The notes below the pieces were generated by a model. That model was not told the DNA's origin and did not search any database. It worked only from the letters and a program-made list of their open reading frames with translations. From the NCBI RefSeq assembly GCF_030316825.1, contig NZ_JASZYU010000004.1, forward strand, positions 519,249-583,248: a DNA stretch of 64,000 bases, written 5' to 3'. Of this stretch, positions 25,310-33,590 are shown in pieces; within the stretch, counting starts at the first letter, position 1; each line of letters starts with the position of its first letter. A program made the translations under genes and the position numbers. The stretch comes from Variovorax fucosicus. GTDB taxonomy: Bacteria; Pseudomonadota; Gammaproteobacteria; Burkholderiales; Burkholderiaceae_C.

Positions 25310-26668
25310 TCAGCTGCGGTGGGTGGACATGGCCACGGCAGCCGAAGGCGAACCGCTCGCCAGCGGGGGCGTGGCCGCCGCGCCGGGGCCGGTGGCCGGT
25401 GCCGTCGGGCTGGCCGGTCGCTTGGCAACGGGAGTCGCGCCGCTGAGGTTTGCGGCGATGATGCCGTTCACCACGGCGTCGGCGCCGTGGTCGAGCGTGC
25501 TGTAGACCGCGGTCTGCGTCAGCGCGCTCGCGCGCGGTGCGTCGGCAAGCATCTTGCCGTCCTTCTTCTTGACGTCGATCTCGGCGTCCATCGACAGGCC
25601 GACGCGCAACGGACTGGCCTTGAGCTGCTCGGCATCCAGCGCGATGCGCACCGGCACGCGCTGCACCACCTTGATCCAGTTGCCGGTGGCGTTCTGTGCA
25701 GGCAGCAGCGCGAATGCGGCGCCGGTGCCGATGCCGAGGCCGGCGACCTTGCCGTCGTACTCCACCTTCTTGCCATACAGGTCGGCCGTGAGTTTGACCG
25801 GCTGGCCGATGCGGATGTTGCGCAGTTGCACTTCCTTGAAATTGGCATCGACCCAGAGCTGGTTGAGCGGCACGATCGACATCATCGGCGTGCCGGCGGT
25901 GACGCGCTGGCCGAGCTGGACGGTGCGCTTGGCGACGTAGCCATCCACGGGCGCCGGCATCGCGACGCGCTGGGTCGCGAGATAGGCCTCGCGCACCTTG
26001 GCGGCGGCCGCCTGCACGCTCGGGTGCTCGGCAATACTGGTGCCCTCGGTCAGCGACTGGTTGCTCACCAGTTGCTCGCGCGCGGCCGCCACGCCGGCCT
26101 GTGCCGCGGCCAGCTGGCTCCGGGCATTGGACAGTGCGGTTTCGGAATGGCTCAATTCTTCTTTCGACACGGCGCCGTTGCCGGTGAGCGCTTGGCGGCG
26201 CTTCAGGTCGTCCTGGGCACGGGCGATATCGCTCTGGGCGCGCACGATGTCGGCCTGCTTCAACGTGACCTGGGCCGCCAGCGAGCCGTTGTTGGCATAG
26301 AGCGTGCGCACCTGGCGCACCGCCTGCGCAAGCGCGGCCTCGGATTGTTCGAACGCAACCTTGGCGTCGGCCGGATCGAGTTGCACCAGGGGTTGGCCGG
26401 CCTTGACGAAGTCGGTGTCGTCGGCGCCGATGGCCATCACCGTGCCACCGATCTGCGGCGTGATCTGGATCACGTTGCCCTGCACGTAAGCGTTGTCGGT
26501 GTCCTCGTAGTGGCTGGCAACCAGCCACTCGTAAAGACCCCAGCCGCCACCGGCGACGATCACGACGGCCGCGAGTGCGGTCAGGGCCTTGCGGCGCTTG
26601 CCGTTCGGTGCCGGTTCAACAACTTCGGCTTGCGCGACGGGGGCGCCGGGATTGACGGTATCGGTCAT
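25310..26668 (-). CDS. emrA: EmrA/HlyD-family membrane fusion protein
   Basis: A 452-residue periplasmic adaptor. One membrane anchor near residues 29-50 (ALTALAAVVIVAGGGWGLYEW) is followed by the EmrA-type DTDNAYVQGNVIQITPQIGG lipoyl-half motif, a long coiled-coil hairpin from about 95 to 215, the second lipoyl half (VAMPAPVDGYVAKRTVQLGQ) and beta-barrel. The C-terminal tail is Ala/Pro/Thr-rich, longer than in E. coli EmrA, and probably disordered. It links EmrB to the NodT-type outer membrane protein encoded 35 bases upstream. Confidence 0.94.
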   Translation of the reverse strand: MTDTVNPGAPVAQAEVVEPAPNGKRRKALTALAAVVIVAGGGWGLYEWLVASHYEDTDNAYVQGNVIQITPQIGGTVMAIGADDTDFVKAGQPLVQLDPADAKVAFEQSEAALAQAVRQVRTLYANNGSLAAQVTLKQADIVRAQSDIARAQDDLKRRQALTGNGAVSKEELSHSETALSNARSQLAAAQAGVAAAREQLVSNQSLTEGTSIAEHPSVQAAAAKVREAYLATQRVAMPAPVDGYVAKRTVQLGQRVTAGTPMMSIVPLNQLWVDANFKEVQLRNIRIGQPVKLTADLYGKKVEYDGKVAGLGIGTGAAFALLPAQNATGNWIKVVQRVPVRIALDAEQLKASPLRVGLSMDAEIDVKKKDGKMLADAPRASALTQTAVYSTLDHGADAVVNGIIAANLSGATPVAKRPASPTAPATGPGAAATPPLASGSPSAAVAMSTHRS

Positions 26669-26703
26669 GGTTTGTTTGCTTTCCGAATGAGGTGGCGATG
26701 TGA

Positions 26704-28197
26704 TCAATGCGGCCTGGGCGCATCGAGTGCGGCGGTGCTGGTCGAACCCGGGGTCGGCTGCCAGCCGCCACCGAGTGCGCGCGCGAGGCCGACCTGTGTG
26801 TCGAGCGCGCGTGCGGCCAGGTCGACTGCCTGGCGTCGTTGCGCCAGCACCGTGGTCTCGGCGCTCAGCACGTTGAGGTAGTTGCCGAGGCCGGCGCTGT
26901 AGCGCTGGCGGGCGATGTCCCAGGCGCTCTCGGCCGCGGCCTGCGCTTCGCGCTGCTGCGCCTGTTGGCGGCCGATCGACTGGGCCGACGCGACCTGGTC
27001 GGCCACGTCGCGCACGGCGTCGAGCACGCTGGCGTTGTAGCTCTGGATCGCGGCATCGAGATCGGCCGACTTGCCGCGCAGATTGGCGCGCAGCTTGCCG
27101 CCTTCGAAAATCGGCAACCGGATCGCGGGGCCAATGCCCCACTGCTGGCTGCCCGACTTCAACAGGGTGTCGAAACCGATCGCCTGGAAGCCAGCGAAGG
27201 CCACCAGGTTGATGTTCGGATAGAACTGGGTTCGGGCATTGGCCACGTCCTGCGTGGCTGCCTCGACGCGCCAGCGCGCGGCTGCAATGTCGGCGCGGCG
27301 ACCCAGCAGGTCGGCCGGCAGGACGGATTGCAGCGCGATCGGTTGCAGCATGGTAAGCACCGGCGGCTTGAGCTTGGCGCTTGCGTCCGGCTGGCCGACC
27401 AGCGCGTCGAGCGCATGCCGGGCGATTGCGATCTGTTCGTCCAGTGCTTCGATCTGCTGCCGCGCTTCCGGCAGGCCGCCCTCGCTCTGGCGCAGTTCGA
27501 GCCGCGTGTCGAGGCCAGCCGAGACGCGGTCGCGAACCAGGCGCAGGGTTTCGTCGCGCTGCGCCAGCGTGCGCTGGGCCACGGCGAGCTGGTCGTCGAG
27601 TCGGGCCCATTGAAGGTAGCCGCGCGCCACGTTGCTGGCCAGCAGCACGCGCGCCGCATCTGCATCGGCGGCGGCCGCGTTGGCAGTGCCGAGCGCAGCG
27701 TCGAGCGCCGAGCGGTTCTTGCCGAAGAAATCGATCTCCCAGCTGCCGTTGAGCTGCAGCGTACCGGTCTCCTGAATGGAGCCACCGAGCGGCGATGGGT
27801 AGATGTAGTTCTCGCTGAACTTCTGCCGCGTGAGATCGAGCGAACCGTTGAGCTGCGGCTTGTCGGCCGCCGCGGCGATATCGCTCGAAGCCCGTGCCCG
27901 CGCGAGGCGGGCTTGCGCCACCTGCAGGTTCGGATTGCCCTGCACCGCCTGGTCGATCAGGCCGTTGAGCTGGCTGTCGCCGAAGGCCAGCCACCATTGG
28001 CTGTCGACCGCGCTCGCAGGCGTGGCAGCCGGGTCGGCCGTAAGGCCGAGCGAAGCCGCGTCGCGCATCTGCGCCTGCGAGCCGATGTGGCCCATGTCGG
28101 CGCAACCGGCCAGCAGCAGCGCGAGAGCGCCTACTGCCACGGCAGTGCCACGGCGCACCAAGGAAAAATCAGCAAGATCAGGAAGAGGAAGCGTCAT
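26704..28197 (-). CDS. Outer membrane efflux lipoprotein, NodT/OprM family
   Basis: A 497-residue TolC-like channel. The signal peptide carries the lipobox LLAGC near residue 30. Two OEP repeats follow (VDSQWWLAFGDSQLNGLIDQAV; later RPADIAAARWRVEAAT-type segment), the standard NodT pattern. The ATG at 28197 lies inside the 3' end of marR, a 20-base overlap in a different frame, indicating coupling. With EmrA and EmrB it completes a tripartite exporter spanning both membranes. Confidence 0.93.
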   Translation of the reverse strand: MTLPLPDLADFSLVRRGTAVAVGALALLLAGCADMGHIGSQAQMRDAASLGLTADPAATPASAVDSQWWLAFGDSQLNGLIDQAVQGNPNLQVAQARLARARASSDIAAAADKPQLNGSLDLTRQKFSENYIYPSPLGGSIQETGTLQLNGSWEIDFFGKNRSALDAALGTANAAAADADAARVLLASNVARGYLQWARLDDQLAVAQRTLAQRDETLRLVRDRVSAGLDTRLELRQSEGGLPEARQQIEALDEQIAIARHALDALVGQPDASAKLKPPVLTMLQPIALQSVLPADLLGRRADIAAARWRVEAATQDVANARTQFYPNINLVAFAGFQAIGFDTLLKSGSQQWGIGPAIRLPIFEGGKLRANLRGKSADLDAAIQSYNASVLDAVRDVADQVASAQSIGRQQAQQREAQAAAESAWDIARQRYSAGLGNYLNVLSAETTVLAQRRQAVDLAARALDTQVGLARALGGGWQPTPGSTSTAALDAPRPH

Positions 28198-28729
28198 TTT
28201 TTTCTCCACGGGCCTGCAAGGCCTGTGCGTTGTCGAGAATGCGGTGCAGGTAGCTCTTGAACTGCTCCCACTCCTCGCGGCTGAAGCCCGCAAGGTGCTC
28301 GTTCTGCACGCGGCAGAGCAGATGTGGCACCTGTTCGGCGGCCGTGCGCCCTTCGTCGGTCAGCTCGATGTTCACCACCCGCCGGTCGGCCAGGGACCGC
28401 ACGCGGCGGCAAAGACCCTTGGCTTCGAGACGATCGAGCAATCGCGTCATCGCACCGGTGTCGAGCAGGCATTCGCGCGCGAGTTCCGCAACGGTGGTCG
28501 CCGTGCCCATCTGCAGCTTGTGCAGGGGGATCCACTGCGGGTAGGTCGGGCTGCCGGGTTCGCACAACATCTGCAGCTCAACCTGCTGGCTCACCGCAGC
28601 GAGGATGCGTCGCATCATGTAGCCCACGCTCTCTTCGGCACGGTAATTCTCGGCCTGGTAGAAGTCCGGCACGGACTTGGCGTCTTCGGCGCTGCGCCGG
28701 CTGGGGGGGCGCGCATTGCTATCTGTCAT
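28178..28729 (-). CDS. MarR-family transcriptional repressor
   Basis: A 183-residue regulator heading the efflux operon. The winged HTH is near residues 75-125 (TTVAELARECLLDTGAMTRLLDRLEAKGLCRR and the wing SLADRRVVNIELTDEG), as in EmrR/MprA. The ATG at 28729 is chosen because a longer frame to 28786 runs through AT-rich operator-like DNA and lacks a family-like N-terminus. The N-terminus has a Ser/Arg-rich extension. It is expected to repress its own operon, released by a transported drug or phenolic compound, and may also control the divergent exporter. Confidence 0.92.
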   Translation of the reverse strand: MTDSNARPPSRRSAEDAKSVPDFYQAENYRAEESVGYMMRRILAAVSQQVELQMLCEPGSPTYPQWIPLHKLQMGTATTVAELARECLLDTGAMTRLLDRLEAKGLCRRVRSLADRRVVNIELTDEGRTAAEQVPHLLCRVQNEHLAGFSREEWEQFKSYLHRILDNAQALQARGEKNDASSS

Positions 28730-28740
28730 GGGCCAAATAT

Positions 28741-28763
28741 TAATTGCCCAGGCAGTAATTGTC
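28741..28763. promoter_or_regulatory. Candidate MarR operator between marR and the divergent exporter
   Basis: TAATTGCC at 28741-28748 and TAATTGTC at 28756-28763 form a direct repeat, and TGCC-CA-GGCA at 28745-28754 forms a short inverted repeat inside it. It begins 12 bases before the marR start and lies 46 bases before the exporter ATG, in the only AT-rich segment of the gap. Placement fits a MarR-type site; binding is inferred. Confidence 0.45.
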
Positions 28764-28808
28764 AAGGCGACCTTTGTAGGAGGCAACCGTTAAGTAGAAT
28801 GGACGCAA

Positions 28809-30596
28809 ATGGCCGATACCGCTGCGTCTTCTTCTCCTGCGAAGGGTTCGCCCCAATCGCTTTCAGGGCTGAGCCCCTTTCTTCGCCCCTACCGTCTTCA
28901 GATCGCGCTGGCCGCACTGTTCCTGGTGCTGGCCGCGGTCACCACCCTGCTCTTTCCACTGGCGTTGCGCAGCCTGATCGACGGCGGGCTCGTGTCGACC
29001 GACAAGGGCGCGCAGACCATGGCGTTGCGGGAGCATTTCCTCGCGCTGTTCGGCGTGGCAGTGGCGCTGGGCCTTTTTTCAGCGGCGCGCTTCTACACCG
29101 TGAGCTGGCTGGGCGAACGCGTCACCGCCAACCTGCGCAATGCGGTCTATGCGCACGTCCTGCGGCAGAGCCCGGCCTTCTTCGAAACCACCCAGACGGG
29201 CGAGGTGCTGTCGCGCCTGACGGCCGACACCACGCTGGTGCAAACCGTGGTCGGCTCGTCGCTCAGCATGGGGCTTCGCAACGCGGTGATGGGCGTCGGC
29301 GCACTGGCCATGCTGGTGTGGACAAACCCGTACGTGATGACCCAGGTGCTGCTGATCCTGGTGCTGGTGGTGCTGCCGAGCATGTGGTTCGGCCGCCGCG
29401 TGCGCAAACTCTCGCGCGCCAGCCAGGATCGCGTGGCCGATTCGAGCGCCATCGCTGCCGAGGTACTCAACGCGATCCCGGTGGTGCAAAGCTACACCGC
29501 CGAAGGGCGTGAATCGGCGCGTTTCGATGCATCGACGCAGCAGGCATTCCAGACCGCGGTGCGGCGCACCAAGGCCCGTTCGGTGCTCGTGGCTTTCATC
29601 ATCATCGCGACTTCAGCCGCCCTGCTCTGGGGCCTGTACCAGGGCACGCAGGCGGTGCTGCGGGGCGACATCACGGCCGGCCACCTCGGCCAGACCGTGG
29701 TCTACGTGATCATCCTCGCGAGCGCCGCCGCAGTGCTCGGCGAGGTCTACGGCGATCTGCTGCGGGCGGCCGGGGCCACCGAGCGGCTGATGGAGCTGCT
29801 GCACGCGCAGTCGGCCATTGTTTCGCCATCCAATCCGGCGGCTGCGTCCGTTCCGCCTGCCGGCAGCGCCATCCATCTTGAAGCGATCACATTCCACTAT
29901 CCGTCGCGGCCACTGACGCCTGCGCTGCGCGATTTCAGCCTGCAGGTCGCGCCTGGCGAGACAGTTGCACTGGTCGGCTCCAGCGGCGCCGGCAAGAGCA
30001 CGGTGTTCCAACTGCTGCTGCGCTACTACGACCCGCAGTCGGGCCGCATCCTGCTGGACGGCACCCCGCTGGCCAGCCTGTCGCTCGAGCAATTGCGCAA
30101 CCGCATCGGGCTGGTGCCGCAGGATGCGGTGATCTTTTCGACCAGTGCGCTCGAGAACATCCGCTATGGCCGGCCCGAAGCGACCGATGCAGAGGTGCAC
30201 GAAGCGGCGCGCGCTGCCTTTGCGGACGACTTCCTCAAGGCATTGCCCGAGGGCTACGGCACTTTTCTGGGTGAGCGCGGCGTGCGTTTGTCCGGTGGCC
30301 AGCGCCAGCGCATCGCGATCGCGCGAGCCATGCTCAAGAACCCCCCGCTGCTGCTGCTCGACGAAGCCACCAGCGCACTCGACGCCGAGAGCGAACGCAT
30401 GGTGCAGGCAGCGCTCGAATCGGCGATGGAAGGCCGCACGACGCTCGTGATTGCGCACCGCCTGGCCACGGTCCAAAAAGCCAACCGCATCATCGTGCTG
30501 GACCATGGCGGCATCGTGGAACAGGGCACGCACGCGGCGCTGGTCGCGCAGGGCGGCGTGTACGCCCGCCTGGCCGCGCTGCAGTTCGCGGCTTGA
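28809..30596 (+). CDS. MsbA-like ABC exporter, fused membrane and ATPase domains
   Basis: A 595-residue half-transporter. Six membrane segments occupy about residues 30-330 and a nucleotide-binding domain about 350-590. Walker A GSSGAGKST, Q-loop PQDAVIF, signature LSGGQRQR, Walker B LLLLDEATSALD and H-loop AHRLA are all intact. It should homodimerise and export lipids or drugs. The MsbA/LmrA type is suggested by family features, and it is transcribed away from the marR efflux operon, with which it shares an upstream region. It ends 40 bases before the convergent DUF1178 gene. Confidence 0.94.
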   Translation: MADTAASSSPAKGSPQSLSGLSPFLRPYRLQIALAALFLVLAAVTTLLFPLALRSLIDGGLVSTDKGAQTMALREHFLALFGVAVALGLFSAARFYTVSWLGERVTANLRNAVYAHVLRQSPAFFETTQTGEVLSRLTADTTLVQTVVGSSLSMGLRNAVMGVGALAMLVWTNPYVMTQVLLILVLVVLPSMWFGRRVRKLSRASQDRVADSSAIAAEVLNAIPVVQSYTAEGRESARFDASTQQAFQTAVRRTKARSVLVAFIIIATSAALLWGLYQGTQAVLRGDITAGHLGQTVVYVIILASAAAVLGEVYGDLLRAAGATERLMELLHAQSAIVSPSNPAAASVPPAGSAIHLEAITFHYPSRPLTPALRDFSLQVAPGETVALVGSSGAGKSTVFQLLLRYYDPQSGRILLDGTPLASLSLEQLRNRIGLVPQDAVIFSTSALENIRYGRPEATDAEVHEAARAAFADDFLKALPEGYGTFLGERGVRLSGGQRQRIAIARAMLKNPPLLLLDEATSALDAESERMVQAALESAMEGRTTLVIAHRLATVQKANRIIVLDHGGIVEQGTHAALVAQGGVYARLAALQFAA

Positions 30597-30636
30597 CCCG
30601 TGTTGCCGGATTTGCGCAGAAGCCGACCGTCGTCAG

Positions 30637-31074
30637 CTACTGCAGCGTTTCCTTGAGGGCGGCCGGCACCGGCAACGGCATCACCGCAATGCCTTCATCG
30701 ACCAGCGCCTCGGCCTGCTCGCGCGTCGCCTGGCCGCGGATGCCACGCTCGGCCGCTTCGCCGTAGTGAATCCTGCGCGCCTCGTCGGCAAAACGGTCGC
30801 CGACATCTTCGGTCTGGGCCATCACCTCGCGCACGGCACGCAGCCAGCGCGCCTCCAGCGACGTGCCGGCCGGCGGCTGGGACGGTGCCGCTTCGGGCGG
30901 CTTGGCATTGCCAAGATTGAGGCGCGGCGCGCTCAGCAGCTTGGTGACGTGGGTGTCGCTGCAGACCGGGCACGCGACAAGACCGTCGGCCAACTGCGTT
31001 TCGAACGCATCGTTGGACGCAAACCAGCCTTCGAAGCCGTGGCCGTGCGCGCATTGGAGGTTGAGAACCTTCAT
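30637..31074 (-). CDS. DUF1178 family protein
   Basis: A 145-residue protein of unknown function. The N-terminal MKVLNLQCAHGHGFEGWFAS and the pair ACPVC near residue 35 (C11 with C35, C38) are the DUF1178 hallmarks and suggest zinc binding. The middle is a Pro/Ala linker and the C-terminal half is helical and acidic (AQTEDVGDRFADEARRIHYGEAAERGI). It is the last gene of the complex I transcription unit, downstream of NUDIX and DUF2818, an order frequent in betaproteobacteria. Confidence 0.9.
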   Translation of the reverse strand: MKVLNLQCAHGHGFEGWFASNDAFETQLADGLVACPVCSDTHVTKLLSAPRLNLGNAKPPEAAPSQPPAGTSLEARWLRAVREVMAQTEDVGDRFADEARRIHYGEAAERGIRGQATREQAEALVDEGIAVMPLPVPAALKETLQ

Positions 31075-31084
31075 GCGCCGATTA

Positions 31085-31675
31085 TCAGGCCGCGTCTGCG
31101 GGGGCGGCAGGGTGCCAGTCGAGTGTCCACGTGCCCGACAGGACGTTCTGAAGCCAGAGCGTGCAGGTCAGGGTCTTGGCATCGGTGACGGTGCCGTTCC
31201 GGCACCAGTCGAGCAGTTCGTCGGGCGTCGCCGTGAAGACGTCGAGAAATTCGCCGTGGTCAAGCTGGCGCGCACCAAGCTCCAGGCCACGCGCAAAGTA
31301 CACATGAATGATCTCGGTCGAATAGGCCACCGCAAGGTGCATCGCGCCGGCATGGGCCCACTCGCGCGCACGGTAGCCGGTTTCCTCGAGCAGTTCGCGC
31401 TGGCCGCAAAGCAACGGGTCTTCCCCCGCATCGAGCTTGCCCGCCGGGAATTCCGTCATGACGTGACCGACCGGGTAGCGGAACTGCCGCTCGAGCACCA
31501 CGCGCCCATCGTCGAGCAGCGGCACCACGACGACCGCGCCCGGATGAACGACGTATTCGCGCGTGGCGCTGTGGCCGTCGGGCAGGCGAACAGTGTCGCG
31601 CCTGGCATGCAGGAAGTTGCCCTTGACCAACAACTCGCTGGCCGTGGCCTCTTCTCTCAGGTGCGATTCAGGCAT
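31085..31675 (-). CDS. NUDIX hydrolase, ADP-ribose pyrophosphatase-like
   Basis: A 196-residue NUDIX enzyme. The box GX5EX7REUXEEXGU is complete: G and E in GKLDAGE, then RELLEETGY, near residues 78-100. Upstream VVVPLLDDGRVVLERQFRYPVG matches the ADP-ribose pyrophosphatase (NudF) subgroup, which splits ADP-ribose to AMP and ribose 5-phosphate. It overlaps DUF2818 by eight bases. A link to NAD turnover would suit its place behind the NADH dehydrogenase operon; this is inference. Confidence 0.92.
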   Translation of the reverse strand: MPESHLREEATASELLVKGNFLHARRDTVRLPDGHSATREYVVHPGAVVVVPLLDDGRVVLERQFRYPVGHVMTEFPAGKLDAGEDPLLCGQRELLEETGYRAREWAHAGAMHLAVAYSTEIIHVYFARGLELGARQLDHGEFLDVFTATPDELLDWCRNGTVTDAKTLTCTLWLQNVLSGTWTLDWHPAAPADAA

Positions 31676-31985
31676 GGCTGGCTCTCCGGTGTTTGAGCAG
31701 GTAGCGCCAGGTGAAGCCGGGGAACGCGAGCACCAGGAACAGCGCCCCTGTTACCGCATAGAACTCCCAGCCCTGCGGGGCGATCTGCCCAACGCGCCGC
31801 TCGAACAGCAACCCGACCCCGCCCGCCACGAAATACAGGAACACCAGTTCCGCCAGGCGCATGGCAAGTGGCTTGCTGCGCGACCGCAGCGGCACCAGGG
31901 CAAGTACGCGTTCGTTGACGAATGGCAGGTTGGCCGCGATCAGCGCGACCAGTAGCACGAACCAGACTGACGCGGTTTGCGACAC
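31668..31985 (-). CDS. DUF2818 small membrane protein
   Basis: A 105-residue protein with three hydrophobic segments near residues 7-22, 44-61 and 75-95 and a basic C-terminus (KHRRASHA). The GTG at 31985 is used, with CCTCC just before it; no other family-like start is available. DUF2818 proteins regularly follow nuoN in betaproteobacteria. It is only six bases after nuoN, so it is made from the nuo mRNA and may assist complex I assembly, though nothing in the sequence proves this. Confidence 0.85.
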   Translation of the reverse strand: MSQTASVWFVLLVALIAANLPFVNERVLALVPLRSRSKPLAMRLAELVFLYFVAGGVGLLFERRVGQIAPQGWEFYAVTGALFLVLAFPGFTWRYLLKHRRASHA

Positions 31986-31991
31986 GGAGGA

Positions 31992-33479
31992 TCAATTGGC
32001 CAGCGTGGCCACGATCGCATCGGCGCAGAGCGTCATGAGGCCGCCCGGCACGATGCCGAGGATCAGGATCATCGCGCCATTGAGGCTGAGCACGGTGCGC
32101 ACGTCCCGGGGTGCCGAAACCGTCGTCGCGGTGACCGGTGCGTCGAAGTACATGACTTTCACCACGCGCAGGTAGTAGAACGCGCCGACCAGCGACATCA
32201 TCACCGCGAAAACCGCAATACCGATGTAGAGCGCCTGACCCGAAGCGATGAGCGCCTGGAGCACCGCAAGCTTGGCGTAGAACCCGACCAGCGGCGGCAG
32301 CCCGGCCAGCGAAAACATCGCGATCGCCATCACACCGGCATAGAGCGGGCTGCGCTGGTTGAGGCCGGCGAGATCGACGATCTCCTCGCTCTCGAAGCCC
32401 TCGCGCGCCAGCAGCAGGATGATGCCGAAGCTTGCGAGCGTGGTCAGCACGTAACTCACGATGTAGAACATCGAGGCGCTGTAGGCGAACTGGGCGTTGT
32501 AGGTGTTGCCGTTGACCACGCCGGCGACCAGGCCGAGCAGCATGAAGCCCATCTGCGAGATGGTCGAATAGGCCAGCATGCGCTTGAGGTTGCTCTGCGC
32601 AATGGCCGCCAGGTTCCCGATCAGCAGCGAAGCCACGGCCAGCACCGCCAGCATCTGCTGCCAGTCGATGGCGAGCGGCAGAAGCCCCTCCACCAGCAGG
32701 CGAATGATGATCGCAAAGGCGGCGAGTTCGGGCGCGGCGCCAATCAGCAGCGTCACGGCCGTCGGCGCGCCCTGGTACACGTCGGGCACCCACATGTGGA
32801 ACGGCGCAGCGCCAACCTTGAAAGCCAGACCGGAAACGATGAACACCAGCCCGAACACCAGAACCTGGTGGTCGACCTTGCGGCTCGCGATGGCCTTGTA
32901 GACCTCGTTGATGTCGAGCGAACCGGTGGCGCCGTACATCATCGACATGCCGTACAGCAGGAAGCCGCTTGCCATGGCGCCGAGCACGAAGTACTTCATC
33001 GCCGCTTCGCTCGCGATCGCGTTGTCGCGCCGCAGCGCCACCAGTGCGTAGCTCGACAGGGTGAGCAGTTCGAGGCCAAGGTAGATCAGCAGGAAATTGC
33101 CGCCCGACATCATCACGAACATGCCGAGCAAGGCGAACATGCTCAGGGTGAAGATCTCGCCGCCGCGCAACATGCCGCGATCGGCCGCATAGGGCCGGCC
33201 GTAGACCAGCGTCACCATCAACGCGACCGTGGCGAAACATTTGAGCCAGTTGCCCATCGGGTCACTGACCACCATGCCGCCGAAGCCGTAGGCAGTCTTG
33301 CCGCCGTTGGCGTTGAGCGCCGTGAGAAAAGCCACCACGGCGAGCGTCAGCAGCGTCAGCACATAGGTGCGGGTGCGGCGCGGGCTCGGGTCGGACAGAT
33401 CCACCAGCGCAATAACGCAGGCCATGACCAGCAACACGATCTCGGGGTAGATCGTCATCCAGCTGAGTTTGTCAATCAT
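31992..33479 (-). CDS. nuoN: NADH-quinone oxidoreductase subunit N
   Basis: A 495-residue antiporter-like proton-pumping subunit of complex I with about fourteen membrane helices. Conserved features are the TM-helix glutamate region LLIYLGLELLTLSSYALVAL and the lysine segments KYFVLGAMASGFLLYG and KVGAAPFHMWVPDVYQGAPT. The start at 33479 follows GAGAACGAG; the open frame extends 31 codons further upstream through the palindromic repeat, but that part has no family resemblance. Last of the fourteen nuo genes. Confidence 0.96.
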   Translation of the reverse strand: MIDKLSWMTIYPEIVLLVMACVIALVDLSDPSPRRTRTYVLTLLTLAVVAFLTALNANGGKTAYGFGGMVVSDPMGNWLKCFATVALMVTLVYGRPYAADRGMLRGGEIFTLSMFALLGMFVMMSGGNFLLIYLGLELLTLSSYALVALRRDNAIASEAAMKYFVLGAMASGFLLYGMSMMYGATGSLDINEVYKAIASRKVDHQVLVFGLVFIVSGLAFKVGAAPFHMWVPDVYQGAPTAVTLLIGAAPELAAFAIIIRLLVEGLLPLAIDWQQMLAVLAVASLLIGNLAAIAQSNLKRMLAYSTISQMGFMLLGLVAGVVNGNTYNAQFAYSASMFYIVSYVLTTLASFGIILLLAREGFESEEIVDLAGLNQRSPLYAGVMAIAMFSLAGLPPLVGFYAKLAVLQALIASGQALYIGIAVFAVMMSLVGAFYYLRVVKVMYFDAPVTATTVSAPRDVRTVLSLNGAMILILGIVPGGLMTLCADAIVATLAN

Positions 33480-33508
33480 CTCGTTCTCTTGTTCAGCGAT
33501 GCCGGTCG

Positions 33509-33590
33509 GCGCCGGGCCGCCCCAAGCCGGGCCGGGGCTCCCTCGGGGGGCAGTGCAGCGGCGAAGCCGCAAACGTGGGGGTCATACATT
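33509..33590. repeat. Palindromic GC-rich repeat in the nuoM-nuoN spacer
   Basis: The 18-base string gcgccgggccgccccaag at 33509-33526 recurs exactly at 61413-61430. A perfect hairpin GCGGC-gaa-GCCGC follows at 33558-33570. The whole block resembles the element in the livK-livH spacer. It is the only sizeable gap within nuoH-nuoN and may be a dispersed extragenic palindromic element. Confidence 0.6.
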
